Shown: positions 37,661 to 49,989 of the stretch, piece by piece
How positions within the stretch are numbered: the stretch's first letter is position 1
Layout: every line of letters starts with the position of its first letter
NCBI GenBank assembly: GCA_003508835.1
Contig: PUFA01000204.1
Span: forward strand, 2,108,001-2,172,000
Direction of reading: 5' to 3'
DNA: 64,000 nucleotides
From: Eonycteris spelaea
Lineage: Eukaryota > Chordata > Mammalia > Chiroptera > Pteropodidae
Program-made: the position numbers and the translations under genes
Notes under the pieces: generated by a model
What the model was told of the DNA's origin: nothing
Databases searched by the model: none
The model's input: the letters and a program-made list of their open reading frames with translations, nothing else

Positions 37661-39500
37661 AGAAGATCACTATACAAAAATCTTTGTATATTACTAGAAA
37701 GGAATAAATACTAGATATACTAGTATATACAAGAAAGGAATAACTGGAAAGTAACACTTTAAAGTACATTTATAATAACATCCTAAAACATAAATTACTT
37801 AGGGAAAAATTCAACAAAATATGTGCAAGACCTATACACTGACTATAACATGACTAAGATAAATGAAAGATACCATATTCATGAATTAAAAGAATCAATT
37901 CTTCTCAAATTGATCTATAAATTCAACATAATCCAAATGAAAGTCCCAACAGACTTTTTAAAGAAAAGAAATTGAGAAGTTGAATCTGAAATTTCACAGA
38001 AACATAAAATACTTTGATTAGCCAAAACAAATTTGAAAATTATATTACCTGACTTTAAGACTTAGTATAAAGCTATAATAATCAAGACAATGTGGTATTG
38101 GCATATGGACTGACCTATATATCAATGAAACAAAAGACTTCATACACACAGACATACGCAGACACCCAACAAGAGAGAGAGACAGATAGCCAGACAGACT
38201 GAGAATTTATTTTCAACAAAAAAATCCCAAGGTAATTCAATGGAGATAGTCTTTTCAACAAATGATGCTAGAACAACTAGATACCTACATGGAAAAAATG
38301 AGCTTCAACTTTCATCTCACAAAGCTAGTTCAAAATAAATCATAGACCTATATGTAAAATCGAAAATTGTAAAGTCTAGAAAAAACTTAGGAGAAAAATC
38401 TTTACAACGTAAAGATAAAAAAAGATTTCTCATATAAGATACAAAAAGAACCATAAGAGAAAAATAAAGACAAATTTGATTTCATCGAAATTATAATCTG
38501 CTCTTAGAAGAATACCACTAAGAAAATGAGAAGACAAGACAAAGACTGGAAGAAAATATTCATAATACATATATTTGACAAGAAACTTACATCCAGAAAA
38601 TCTAACAAACTTTTACATATTAAGAAGACAAATAAACAAATTATTTTTAAATGGAATAAAAGTTTGGATACTTCACAAAAGAGGATATACAAATGACAAA
38701 TAAGCACATGAAAAGATGCTTACCATCATTAGTCATTAGGGAAATGCAACTTAAAACCACAATGAGATGCCACTATACATCCTCTAGAATGGCTAAAATT
38801 AAAAAGACACACTATCAAGTTTTGACAAGGATAAGAACACCCAGAACTGCTATCCATTGCTAGTGGGAGTATTAATATAGTTCAATGACTATGGAAAACT
38901 ATTTGGCAGTCTTCTATGAAGGTAATTTATTCTTACCATCTGACACAGAAATTTCATTCCCAGACACTCCTCAAGAAAAATAAAAATATATTTCTACATA
39001 AAGACTTGTCAATGGATGTTTATGGCACTTTAACTAACAGCCAAAAACTGTAAACTCAAATGTCCATCAACAGATGAATGGACAAACCAATTGTGGCATA
39101 TAATGGACTACCATTCAGCAATAGAAAGCATGAACTTCTGGTATATACGTACATAGATGGTTCTCAAAAATATTATGCTGAGCAAAAGGAGCCAGACACA
39201 AAAAGAGTACCTGCTGTGAGATTCCATTTAAATGAAATTCTAGAACAGGTGAAACTAATCTTTAGTGACAGAAATCAGATTAGTGGTTGCCCAGGGGTGG
39301 ATGGGTGGTGGAGAAGTATAGAAATTGACTGCAAAAGGCACAAGGGACATTTTTGGGGTGATATAAATGTGCTATATCCTGATAGGGAGGGTGGTTACAT
39401 GCATACATACATTTGTCAAAACTTTTCAAACTATGTACCTTCTAAAAATGAGTTGATTTTATTGTGTGTAAATTATACTTCAATAAAGTTTATTTTTTAA
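37661..39500 (+). mobile_element. 5'-truncated L1 LINE, ORF2 C-terminal part to 3' end (sense)
   Basis: Collinear L1: agataccatattcatgaatt, gacaatgtggtattggcata, acaaatgatgctagaacaac, aatgagatgccactatacat, gtccatcaacagatgaatgg, ggttgcccaggggtggatgg, ending at tacttcaataaagttta near 39495. Frames are broken by many stops; the 140-codon frame at 39078-39500 is 3' UTR sequence, not a gene. Confidence 0.93.
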
Positions 39501-39529
39501 AGGTTTTTGAAGCAGATTGTGTTACATTC

Positions 39530-39830
39530 AGTTAACAGTTATATTGATTTAATGCAATATGACTTTTTACTAAATGCTGAGGGAATACAAAGTTAAATTA
39601 GACATGGCCTTGCCTCCATATACCTTTAAGATAGACAGGCATATAAATAATTATTTTATTAAAAATGTGATCTCATCCTGCTACAATTTCATAGTACTAT
39701 AAAGAAACAAGACTTAGTTCTAGCCTTCCAGAGGCTTACAAGAATAATGTGGATTCAGCTGGTGGGGGCATGGATGGGGCAGGACGTTCACTCTAAAACC
39801 TACATACAACCATGTACAACAGAGCATTAT
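39530..39830 (+). mobile_element. Old interspersed repeat, family not named (copy 2)
   Basis: tgctgagggaatacaaagtt, gccttccagaggcttacaag, agatagacaggcatataaat: same family as the copy at 160-930. Confidence 0.4.
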
Positions 39831-40039
39831 GTTAGCTCAGATCCTATGAATTGTAAATTTGTAACAATATGCAAAGTATAATTATGAGTTTCTTGTTGAA
39901 TAGAAAGTTTTATAATTTAGGTCTTTAGAGGTATAATTAATAAATAATGAAGAACCAATGAGCAATGTATACATCTTTATCAAATTCTTTTATGGAGATA
40001 CATGATGGAACAAATGTAGACTTTGGAGTCAAACCTAAT

Positions 40040-40310
40040 AACAATAATAATACCTAACATCTCTGAAGGTTTACAGGTGCCTGGCAGTGTGCAAAGTTCT
40101 TTGTATGCCTTATCTTACTGAATCTTCATAGTCAATCAATCTGTAGGTATTATTATTATTATTATTATTACCCATTTACAGATGAAGAAATTGAGGATTG
40201 GAAAGGATAGCAACTTTGCCCAAATATACACAGCTTATGATTGACAAACTCAGAAACTGAACCCAAATCTATTGATCCTGGAGCCTAAACTCTCAACCAC
40301 TTTACTTTTT
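40040..40310 (-). mobile_element. MIR SINE with internal (ATT)n
   Basis: gtgcctggcagtgtgcaaag, cttactgaatcttcatagtc, acagatgaagaaattgagga, actttgcccaaatatacaca, aactgaacccaaatctattg. (ATT)8 at 40148-40171. Confidence 0.88.
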
Positions 40311-40324
40311 ACTGCCTCAAATTC

Positions 40325-40505
40325 CAGTTTTAATTCACATATTAGCTACATGTCCTTTGGCAAGTAAAAATTTCTTTGAGCCTCAATTATTACCTATAGG
40401 GCAGGAATAATTTCTGGAGGGCTGCTGTAAAGAGTAAATAAGATGATTTAAATTAAATCACTTAGCACAGTACTTTGAAGGAATGCAATATATATTAGCT
40501 TTTTT
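40325..40505 (+). mobile_element. MIR SINE fragment (sense)
   Basis: cctttggcaagtaaaaattt, gagcctcaattattacctat, ctgctgtaaagagtaaataa, ttagcacagtactttgaag. Opposite orientation to the adjacent MIR. Confidence 0.8.
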
Positions 40506-40618
40506 GTTTAGGTTTAATTTATAATGTGTATAACAGAACTTTGTGAGGATGAAATGAGAAAATTAAAAGGACTAAAAACTATAGAAACTCTTAGGGGAAA
40601 AAAAATATAGGGATATAA

Positions 40619-41150
40619 CGCTCCACTGCTTCTGCTTCTGTGACTGGGACTGCACACCAGCACCCCCCAGCCAACAACTCTGCCACCAAAGAGGACTTGA
40701 GGGAGTACAGAAATGGAGGAATTTCGCAGAGGTATCCAGGATCAATGCGAGTGAGAATCAACAGGATGAAGGTAAAATGTTTATTGGAGGCTTAAGCTGG
40801 GATACAAGCAAAAGAGATTTGGCTGAATATCTGTCGTGATTTGCCAAAGCTGTAGATTGTACAATTAAAACAGATCCATTAATTGGAAGATCAAGGCATA
40901 TGGATTTGTGCTTTTCAAAGATGCTGCTGGTGTTGATAAGGTTTTGGAACTGAAGGAATACAAACTGGATGGCAAATTTATAGACCCCAAAAGGACCAAA
41001 TTTTTAAAAGGAACGGAATTCCCCAAAAAGGTTTTAGTGGATGGATTGAGTCCAGACACTTGAAGAACAAATTAAAGAATATTTTCGAGTCTTGGGAGAG
41101 ATTGAAAATATTGAACTTCTCATGGATACAAAAACAAATGAAAGAAGAGG
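40619..41150 (+). pseudogene. Truncated processed pseudogene of HNRNPDL (hnRNP D-like)
   Basis: The sequence tracks the HNRNPDL mRNA without introns: the Ala-rich/AT-R-T leader just before the start codon, then KMFIGGLSWDTSK (RNP motif of RRM1), [14 protein letters not shown]-type text after a shift, and the start of RRM2 ([26 protein letters not shown]). The ATG is lost (AAA), the next ATG is TTG, there is an early frameshift, an in-frame TGA after EYLS, and a one-base deletion after GRS. It stops inside RRM2 with no poly(A) tail. An origin from the close paralogue HNRNPD is less likely because the leader and spacer match the D-like gene. Not coding. Confidence 0.88.
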
Positions 41151-41154
41151 ATTA

Positions 41155-42270
41155 ATATAATGACTTCCTTATTTGACTTACTAGTTATGAGTTATAATTC
41201 CTAATATTGAAGTATTCTTACATTCTGCAATGAGTCCCCACTTGATCATAATATTTTCTTAATATACTGTTGGGTTCTATTTCCAAATATTCTATTTAAG
41301 ATTTTTGCATCAATATTTAAAAGTGAGATGCTTTGGTCTGTAGTTGTTTTGTTGGTAAATTACACCTGTTTTGGTAAACTATATTTTCCTAGAACATCGT
41401 CTCAATTTTCACTCTCATTCTCTCACAAATATACAGTGGAGTTATCCAAAGGCTACAATGTGTGTGAGATATCACAACAAATTGAATGCAGAATCCACTT
41501 GTCTTCTGTACAGCCAATTATTAAAGAGATCTGCAAAATGTAAACAAACCACTCTTTCCAGCAAATTTTTAAAGGAAATAAAATTATTTTCATAAAATTT
41601 TTATTTATATTAACATGTAATGGTTTATTATTTAAAAATTAACACATATTTTTTAATTCTCAAATTTAATAACCAATGTGGTAAATATAATAAATATAAT
41701 CCACATAAATGAAAGTTCTTTTGGGTCTTTGGTAAGTTTTGGGAGCCCCAAAAGTTTGAGTACTGTTATTCTACCAAGTTATCTATTTTATGTAGGTTTT
41801 AAAATGTATTTGCATAGAAGTTGTGGTTTTTGAAATTACCTTTCATTTGATGGTTACTTTACTCTTATCATTTCTTACTTTGAGTCTTTGGGCTTTCTCT
41901 CCCTTTTTAAAAATCAGATTGGCTGTTAGATTATTTATTTTTGTTAATTTTTTCAATGAATGAGCTTTTTAAATATACTAGTGTCAGTTTTTAAAACTCA
42001 TTAATTTCTGCTTTTACCTTTATCAATTTCTTCTGTTTTTTTCTATTTATGTTATTGCCTTACTTTTAATTTGTATATTTAATTCATTTATTTTAATATT
42101 TATTAACATAGGTATTTAATACTATCAATTTTCTTTGAGCAAATTTCTTTGTGCTATATCACTAAGATTCTGATATGTGTTTTCAATATAAGAATTTTCT
42201 AGAAATTCTGCCATATATTTTTACATTTCACCTTTGATCCTGGCACTCCTTGATTATATATTTTAAATAT
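41155..42270 (-). mobile_element. Old L1 LINE, ORF2 region (antisense), split by a hAT element
   Basis: tattcttacattctgcaatg, gtccccacttgatcataata, gatttttgcatcaatattta, ctggtctgtag-like text (tgctttggtctgtagttgtt) before the insertion; then gattggctgttagattattt, ttgcttttacc-like text, ttctttgagcaaatttctt, gttttcaatataagaatttt after it. Reverse complement of decayed ORF2. Confidence 0.75.
41397..41768 (-). mobile_element. hAT-type non-autonomous DNA transposon nested in L1
   Basis: tttcactctcattctctcac, acagtggagttatccaaagg, gagatatcacaacaaattga, attgaatgcagaatccactt, aacatgtaatggtttattat, aatataatccacataaatga, aaaagtttgagtactgtt match, in order, the reverse complement of a known hAT family whose end reads cagtg.ttctcaaac. 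Family name not asserted. Ends approximate. Confidence 0.8.
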
Positions 42271-44859
42271 CATAAGTAACATGGGCCTTTTTCTATTTAC
42301 CCCCTGTGCTGCTTCTGAAATATGGTAAAACTTGAAATAATAAGATTTGAAAGCATTAAGTTTTGCTGTTTACCTGTTTGTACTATACAAGCCCCAGGCA
42401 CAGCTCTCTGTCAGGTTTGTGACAGGTGAATTTTGGCTAGATGCCCTCTGAGATTCAATTCTAAGATTCAATTATTCTAAATGTACATATAAATTAGATT
42501 TTTTTTTTTTGGTAAATTAGATTTTATTCTTTTTCACGTGTACGTTTCTCTCCTCAGAAAGGTTTTATAGCTCTCAAAGAGAAAGCAAACATCTTTATTT
42601 TAAGCCTCATATCCAGGCTGACTACAGCCAAGTAGAAAACTTCTTAAAGAAGGTAAGTTTAGAATAAAGTGGGGGAAGACTGAATACAATTCTGGCCATT
42701 ACCAACCAGAGCCCCCTGCTTTCAGGGCTACCACCCAGTGTCACTGCATCCCACTAAAGGCACTTCACACTCTGTTCTGTTGGGGGTAGAAGTGACACAC
42801 ACTGTTTATCTCCAGCAAGGAGAATTGTGCATCAAGGAGCCCGAATGACTCTTATTCAAACACTGACAACATGCAACCACCTATGCTAGCACCTTGTTAT
42901 TACCCATTAAATAATAAGCATGCTGCATTTGGAAGAATGCTACCACTGTCAGCATAATTCAGAAGAAGCAAAGTGGTTGATTGGTAGGTTTTATGTTGAT
43001 GTGTTCATTTCACGGTTCTTTATTTGATTGCCTGAATTCTAAGTTCTGAGGGTTTGCCAGGTGTTTTCTCAAAATTACTGTTCACTTTTGTGCTCTCTGA
43101 TGTACATGTTCCCAGCTGGCACCTCATATGTGTACCTACCCATGGACTGGTACACATCTACCAAAATATAACTTTGGTTGCTTTGTATTTTCCCAAGTTG
43201 GCTTCCAGAAGTCATACCCTTACTCACAGTGGAGTGTAGACTGCTATATTCACTCAGATCTTGTAATTAAATACAGTATATTTTAAAATGAATCACTTCC
43301 TTTCCTACTGAGTTGTGTCTTCCTTCCTACCCATCCCATCTCATAACACTGGGCCCTTTGAAGTTTTCTTGGAAGGCAAGAACACTTAACTCAGGGGTGG
43401 GATGGGAACTCTGGCTTAGCCCTGCCTGAGGTTACACCAACAAGCTCTGGACAGCCACCAGTAGAAAGTTAGGCTTCCCGTTAGTGTTTATCCATGATTA
43501 TCTGTCACATAGTACTTTTCCTCAGTTCCCCAGTTTGGATCTGGCATGAGGAATCCCTCCTCCCACAATGTCATCTAAAGGCTTATTCATTTTTAAGAAG
43601 CTCCCTTTTCCATGCAAGAAAAAATAAATGCATTTTGTGATCCTGGAAGATCTCATCTATTGAAGTCTTGGATTTCATTATAGAAGAGAGAGGCCTGGGA
43701 TGGGCATTAGTGACAAATGGTAATCTGAAACACATTTTTAATATTCTCTACCCTTACTTAGTCTTTGTAACCTTTCATTAGATTGATCCTGTCACTTAGA
43801 GTGTTTTAATTAAAATGATATTTCAAACAGGCAGCAGCAGCCCTGAGGCTTAAAGCAATTATAAGGAATAAAAAGGTATTGCCAAATAGTCCAATCCTAA
43901 ATTCTAAGGGACACTCTGTAGAACTCCTCCTATCTGCCTTCACTGGGCTGGAGGCAGTCAGCTCTGACCCAGAGGTTGACACTGAGCCCCTCCCTTGGTC
44001 CATCTTTGAGTACTTTGGCACACATGGCCTATGTTACTATCTGTTGAAACTTACTGACTTGTGTATTCCAGGTGGATTTTGATTTGAGCAACTTCAACAT
44101 CTTCATTTTGATAATGGTTATAATATAACCTTAGCTCAAATTGAGCTAAACAGGAAGTCTAAAATCTTATATTTAAAGACAGGCTGTGAACAATCATCAG
44201 AGGTGGTGTAGACTGCATAGCAGAGTTGGACTAGACCAATGATAAATAGATTTTTTAGACTTGGCATTCCAAGGAAGGGACGCAGAGATCACCTTGGGGT
44301 AAAGTGACAATAGAAATGTTAACCCAGTGGTGTGCCTGGCATGCTGTCCTCCTTCAATTAGAATAAATTTACTTTAATCCATTTTATACGTTAATGTTCC
44401 ATGTAAAACATTTTTTGGGGGGAAAGGGTGTTTTATTATAAAAAAATATAAAGTTTAAAAGCTACTGGACTAAAAATATTTGCGGTTTATAGATTTTCTA
44501 GAGAATGTACAGAACCTCCTGACTTTTAAGACTTGTTCTCTAGATATCCTAAGAACCAATAATCTTTAATAAGTCTTCAGGTTCTGAAAAGATTACTTGA
44601 GCGGGAGCCATTTCTTTAAAAAGGTGATTTTGGTGTTTGTATTTGTCTCTAAATTCTAACTAAATTGCCTACTGCATAATCTAGCCTAAGAGATTAAGTC
44701 TGAATGTGATGCTTATCTTTTTACTCTCTGCTCAAGCTATTTAGCACCTAAGAAGTTAGAATAATAAATTATCATCCTTTGACTTCATTAAGTCAGGCAA
44801 CATTGGGTTCCAAAAAAACTGTGTCATCCCATATAATTAATAGAACCCAAATCCCTTGT
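42271..44859. other. Unassigned intergenic region
   Basis: No gene or named repeat. Overlapping opposite-strand frames at 43806-44082 lack domains. T12 tract at 42500. Confidence 0.5.
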
Positions 44860-45270
44860 AATTGCATTCAGAGACAGCTTCATAGGTGAAATGTGAGTGG
44901 GGGCTTAAAGGGTGAGGAGTATTTGGATAAGCAGAAGAGAAAGAGAGAGCACATCTTTACTTTCATGGACAGAAGTAATAAGCACAAGTTATAATTGAGG
45001 AACAGTGAATAGATCATTAGTCCAGAGTAGAAGATTTGTGTAGTAGGAAGCTAAGACCATATATTGTGTTTTGTTTGCTGAGGGCCTTGATGATCAACTA
45101 AAGTATGGCTTTTATGAGCTATTCAGGGTATATGAGTCAGGGGTGTGCTTTGATGCAAGTGACACTTTGGGCTTTAACTGGACTGCTTTTTCAGAATGGA
45201 TGGGGGAAGCAAGTCTGGCTGGGAACGGCCAGAACATTACAAAGATACAAAATTAGAGGAGTTAAACAAA
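44860..45270 (+). mobile_element. Old interspersed repeat, family not named (copy 3)
   Basis: aaatgtgagtgggggcttaa, agggtgaggagtatttggat, gaacagtgaatagatcatta, taggaagctaagaccatata, gctgagggccttgatgatca: the best-preserved central part of the same family as at 160 and 39530. Confidence 0.45.
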
Positions 45271-46199
45271 GGTAATATTTGTTTTTGAAAACAGCATCAA
45301 AGGGTCCAAAGTCGTGACCTAGTTAATAAGAAGCTAGAAATCTAGAACTCTTTAGAATTCTCTCATTTCTATTCCTGTTACATTGAAGGTGGTACACAAG
45401 GTCCTGTAGATACTGTAAAAAGCATTGTTCTACTTCTGTTCCATAGGAAGAGGTTCTTCAGAGTTGCACTTTATAAAATTTTATTGTAAGAGGATCTATA
45501 ATCATATTTTCAGATAAAAATCAAAAACACCTGCTATTTCTATGCCACTAAACAGTTGCTTGAAAAATTTATTTTGAAGTAGGATGTCTGAAAGAATTTT
45601 ATCAAATATTGGAAGCGACTTCATTTTTCAATAATATTGTCAGTCATTTCACAGGCCATGGCTTTTCTGAGAGAAATCAAACTCCAACATTTCAAAAGGA
45701 TCATTTAGGAAGCCCAAGAAGAATGTAACAAACTAATGCGAAGATTTTAAAGTCAAGGAAACACCATTTCTTCTTTCCATACTACCCTCATTCACCTGAA
45801 TTAATCTCCTTTAATTTCTGAACCATCTTCCTGCAACATTGCAATAGCTAGTTCAAAACTATCCTTCTGAGGAATATCACCCATTCTAGCAAAAATCCAG
45901 AGAAAGCTCTTTCTACAGTTTTGCTGTAGAAATAACTCCAAAGCACCTATTGCTGATAACATGAACGTGCATTTATCACTCATATAGGTTTAACTATTAG
46001 ATCTCCATGTTCTTTAGAATCTTTCCTCCCACAGGGGTTTTCCCTTTAACTCTGCCTTGCAGCATTTGACCTCTTCTGGAAGAATCTCTTATTTTTATAA
46101 CATTAATAATTTTATAATATAGTCACTTATTCATGTAGAAAAATGAGAGTATTATTATATATGAAAGCCTTTGGAGATCAGCAACAGTAAGTAAAGCCT
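45271..46199. other. Unassigned stretch
   Basis: No gene or named repeat. The 60-codon minus frame at 45801-45983 has no known domain. Confidence 0.5.
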
Positions 46200-46425
46200 C
46201 CTCTCAGAATCCTTTTACTAAACTACCACTTAATTGGATCCCCAAGTACTTTACTGTTTAACTATTTGTAATGATCTGTTCAATATCTATCTTCCCCATT
46301 AAACTGTAAGCTTCATGAAGGCAGACCCTTGATCTGTTTTGTTCATTACTATATTCTCAGGAATTAGCAGAATACCAGGCATATAGTATGTGATCAGTAT
46401 ATATTTGTTAATTGATTGACTGATG
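46200..46425 (+). mobile_element. L2 LINE 3' end
   Basis: ccccattaaactgtaagctt, catgaaggcagacccttgat, actatattctcaggaattag, agaataccaggcatatagta, gtatatatttgttaattgat: the L2 terminal motif. Confidence 0.88.
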
Positions 46426-46520
46426 TTAGACTAATTGCTTAATATCTTAGGGATTTAATTTTTTGCATCTATAAAATCAGAGGATAAACTAGATCATCCT
46501 CAAAGTCCTTACCAGATGGA
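46426..46520 (+). mobile_element. MIR3-type SINE fragment
   Basis: aattgcttaatatcttaggg, tttgcatctataaaatcaga, ggataaactagatcatcctc, aaagtccttacca follow the MIR3 end. Confidence 0.7.
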
Positions 46521-46984
46521 ACTAATTTGTTTCATAATTAGTGGAGTGTACCGATGCCTGCAACTTACTGTGAAGTGAATTAAAAACATGATGGATGGTT
46601 GAACGCATAGAGGGATGGATAGATATGGGATAAAGCAAGAATAACACAATGTTATTTGTAGAATATAGGTAGTGAGTATAAGGATGTTCACCATTCAGTT
46701 ACTTCAACTTTGTTTATTTTTAAATTCTCATAAAATGTTGGGAAGATGTGGGGTTCAGAATAGCCTACGAAATGGACTTTGGTAAAAAAAAAAAGCTGAA
46801 GAAAATAATTCGTTATAAAAATAATTAAAAAGAGTTCAAGATGCTGAATAGAACAAAGAGACAAAAGAGTTACATACATGTTAATGAAATTGTGTGAATT
46901 TTCAAAAAATCTATGTAAGTAGTAGGGCCAATAAGTGTATTGTAAGAGTTTGTAGGGGCAACAATAATGGTGGACTACTAAGGT
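46521..46984. other. Unassigned stretch
   Basis: No gene or named repeat. Confidence 0.5.
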
Positions 46985-47700
46985 GGGCAGAAAGTGCTTC
47001 ATAGGTAGGCATTATATCAGCTGGGCCTTGAAAGATATGCATAATCTGGATAGGTGATGAGAATAAGAATGGAAATTTTTAATGGGCTGAGGATAGCTAA
47101 AAATGGTAAAGTGAGTATATATGAGGAGCAAGAATGCAAAAGCAAGGACAGTAAATTTTACATCGGCTTAGCTGCACCTAAATAGGGGAAAATAAGTTTG
47201 AAAACCAATAATGATAATATTAGGATTTTTCTTAAATGTGTGAGGTACCTGAATACAGCACTTTCTATGCATTTTCTAATTTAAATCTAACAGCCGTATG
47301 AGGTATTACTATTACAGTTGTAACTAGTAAGGAAACTGAGGTTTAGAGAAGTTTAGTCATTTGCCCAAGGTCACACAGCTAACAAGTGGTAGAACTTTTA
47401 CTGAAACCACACTTGCTTGGCCCCAAAGTCCAAATACCTAACCACTAGACATATTCCTTCCCTGGTAAATTGAGGCTAAACTCTAAGGGGCCTTGAATAC
47501 CAAGATAAGGAGTTTGGGCTCCACTTTCTATGCCTGGAGACCACTGAAAGATAATCAGAGGTTTTAAAAGAAGTGTACTTACAGACATAGGCAGAGATTG
47601 AAGACAGGAAGCCCAATTGTCACAATAAGAGGTATGAATAAAGGCCTTGATCCAGAATAATAGCTATGGGGGCAAAATAAAGGTATGATCTTAAGAAGAA
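46985..47700 (+). mobile_element. Old interspersed repeat, family not named (copy 4), split by a MIR
   Basis: Left part (46985-47190): tatatcagctgggccttgaa, agatatgcataatctggata. Right part (47465-47700): aaggggccttgaataccaag, ataaggagtttgggctccac, gaccactgaaagataatcag, agaggtatgaataaaggcct. The two halves are collinear pieces of one copy. Confidence 0.5.
47200..47460 (-). mobile_element. MIR SINE nested in the older repeat
   Basis: gaatacagcactttctatgc, cagccgtatgaggtattact, agtaaggaaactgaggttta, tcatttgcccaaggtcacac, agctaacaagtggtagaact, gcttggccccaaagtccaaa. Confidence 0.92.
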
Positions 47701-48383
47701 ATAATTTACTGACCTCTTGCTACTAATATTTTATTGAAATATATTGAGAAATTTATTGTTTAGGTGTTAAATATTCAAAAGTGTCTTTAGAGCTCAAGAG
47801 TTATATTGTATTAGCCTAGTGAAACTCCAAAGGCAAATGAGCAGCCCAAATGTCATTCCAGTCCACTTGCCAAGCCGCTCAGGTCTCAAGGTTAGTTTGA
47901 GGTTCTCCTGAGTGTTCAGTGGCTAAGTTATCTAAGGGGCTCCTTTGGGCCTAGTCTTTGTAATTCTCTATCATTACCTCTGAACTCCAGAGTAGCTCCA
48001 AGGAATCCAAACTTGTTTCATGCTATTAGTATTCTGAAAGAACTATTCTCCCTTCTCCAAGAACTGGATCTCAAACAACCACAGCTTGTTAGGCAGTCAC
48101 TGAACTTAACCTGATCCACCGGGATGGCTGTGGCTGTCTGCTGTGAACTGCCTGGAGGAGTTAGCTGAGGAGTAGAAATTCATATCAACAGACATGTATG
48201 TGGATATGAAGGCACATGAAAATGACCAGAGGGACAGTTCCCGGGGGATCATTCATTTATACATGGGGTGTGTTCCTGAAACAGATTTCTGGTGTTTCTT
48301 CTCTTTGATAAAGGTGGCAGGCTGGGAAATATGGACCATGAAACAGAAAAAGAGACTTCTGAAAATATAGACCAGTAGATAGC
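47701..48383. other. Unassigned stretch
   Basis: No gene or named repeat. Confidence 0.5.
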
Positions 48384-48407
48384 GCTGTGTGTGTGTGTGT
48401 GTGTGTG
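48384..48407. repeat. Short (TG)n run
   Basis: Twelve TG units followed by a G6 run. Confidence 0.93.
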
Positions 48408-49626
48408 GGGGGCTATAGCAATATCCAAGAGAGATAGAAAGCAGGTTCTCAGAGTGATAGGGTGTTGAACAGGAGGAGGGAACATCAGAAGGAATGAATA
48501 ATTGCATTATTTTCTCCATATGTTTACAATCAACAGGCTTTGAAGTCCAAGGAGATTTGTAGAAGGAAGAGTATCATTCAAGTGTGAGCCAAAAGCTCAG
48601 ACATTGGGAAGTCCCCTATAATGAGGACCACATGGGTTATTGTGAGACTCTAACAAAATGATAGAAGAATCAGTGCTTTTTAAATTGCAAAGGCTATATA
48701 AACTGTGGAATACTACATAAATGTAAGGAATAATGGTTATGATTATTTAAGGAAAATATTATTCTGAATGTCATTTGTGACTTGAGAATTAGACAACAAT
48801 GTTATTTTTAACAAACAACAGAATTTGTCCATTGAAATATATCTCTCTTTCAAAATCAATAATCTTGATGGCACTTGACATTTATTTCAAAGAGAAACTA
48901 TTCAAAACATATGAGACTCTTTTTCTGGGATCAATTTCCTTCAGAACCAGTTTACAAGCCACACAAAATTATCTCATTAATTTATAGTCACATTGTATTT
49001 TGAACCTGACATATTTCCTAGCTCAATCATCAAAGCTGACTCCAAAAGAATTCTAAACATTTTTTAAAAATCATTATTCATTCCTAACACAATGATTCTT
49101 AATTTGTGTGCGTGTGTGTGTGTGTTGAGAACCTGCTAAAATGTACAATACACGGAACAGTTTGCATGGTAATCTCTAGATTACCAGGTAAAGAACTCCT
49201 GACCTTCCAAGAGTTATAGAATTCAAACTTGAGGGCTACAGATCTGAGGGCAATTATTTTCTGAAATAAGCAGCAGGCTTGTTGGAATCAATGTTTAGTC
49301 TCCCAAAGGACTTATTTGAAGGAAACCATATTACTGTAGGAATGATCATATGGTATGAATGTTTAAACTTAGCCCATTAGAGTCATATGTGGTTGGTGTT
49401 GTCATTTCTCTAGCTGCAGTGGTTTTTGGGTGTATGTGTGTTCTTTGAGAGTAGGATGCTTAGGTAGTAGCATTTGCCTCCCCAGGTATTTACCCTCAAC
49501 TCAATTTAACCAACTCAGCTAAGAAAGTCATAGTCCTAGGAAAAGGCATCAGTTGGGCTGAAATTGCCCTAGAGGCCCACCTGGTTCAAGGAGAGGACGA
49601 TAGGCATGGTTGATAGTCCTTTAGCT
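48408..49626. other. Unassigned stretch
   Basis: No gene or named repeat. Short TG run at 49107-49125. Confidence 0.5.
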
Positions 49627-49852
49627 CATTGGTCCTCAACCTTTTGGCACCAGGGACCAGTGCTCCTATGAAAGTCTAACACCTGAAGATTTGAGGTGGA
49701 GCGGAGGCAGTGATGCTAGCGCTGTAGAGCCGCCACAAATACAAATGAAGCTTTGCTTGCTCACCTGCTGCTTGCCTTCTGCTGTACAGCCCGGTTCCTA
49801 ACAGGCCACCAACTGCAACCAGTAGTCAAGGCTCGGGGATTGGGAACCCCTC
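49627..49852 (-). mobile_element. hAT-Charlie (MER1-like) DNA transposon with 8-bp target duplication
   Basis: ggtcctcaaccttttggcac, cagggaccagtgctcctatg, aatgaagctttgcttgctca, cagcccggttcctaacaggc, gctcggggattgggaacccc are the family hallmarks. The flanking CTTTAGCT at 49619-49626 and 49853-49860 is a perfect 8-bp target-site duplication. 226 bp; the middle is deleted relative to a full element. Confidence 0.92.
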
Positions 49853-49989
49853 CTTTAGCTGCTCTTGGAGGAGTCCTGGCTATGGGGAGTTTGGGGCTTA
49901 ACACTGGTGTTCCTTTTTATGAGACAGAGAAGATTTCTTGCCATCATCCCCTCATATGCCGACCATGGTTATATATAGATATGAGATAA

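Noticed and set aside
39078..39500. 140-codon plus-strand open frame
   Set aside because: It lies fully within the 3' region of an L1 copy; the text is L1 3' UTR, not a gene.
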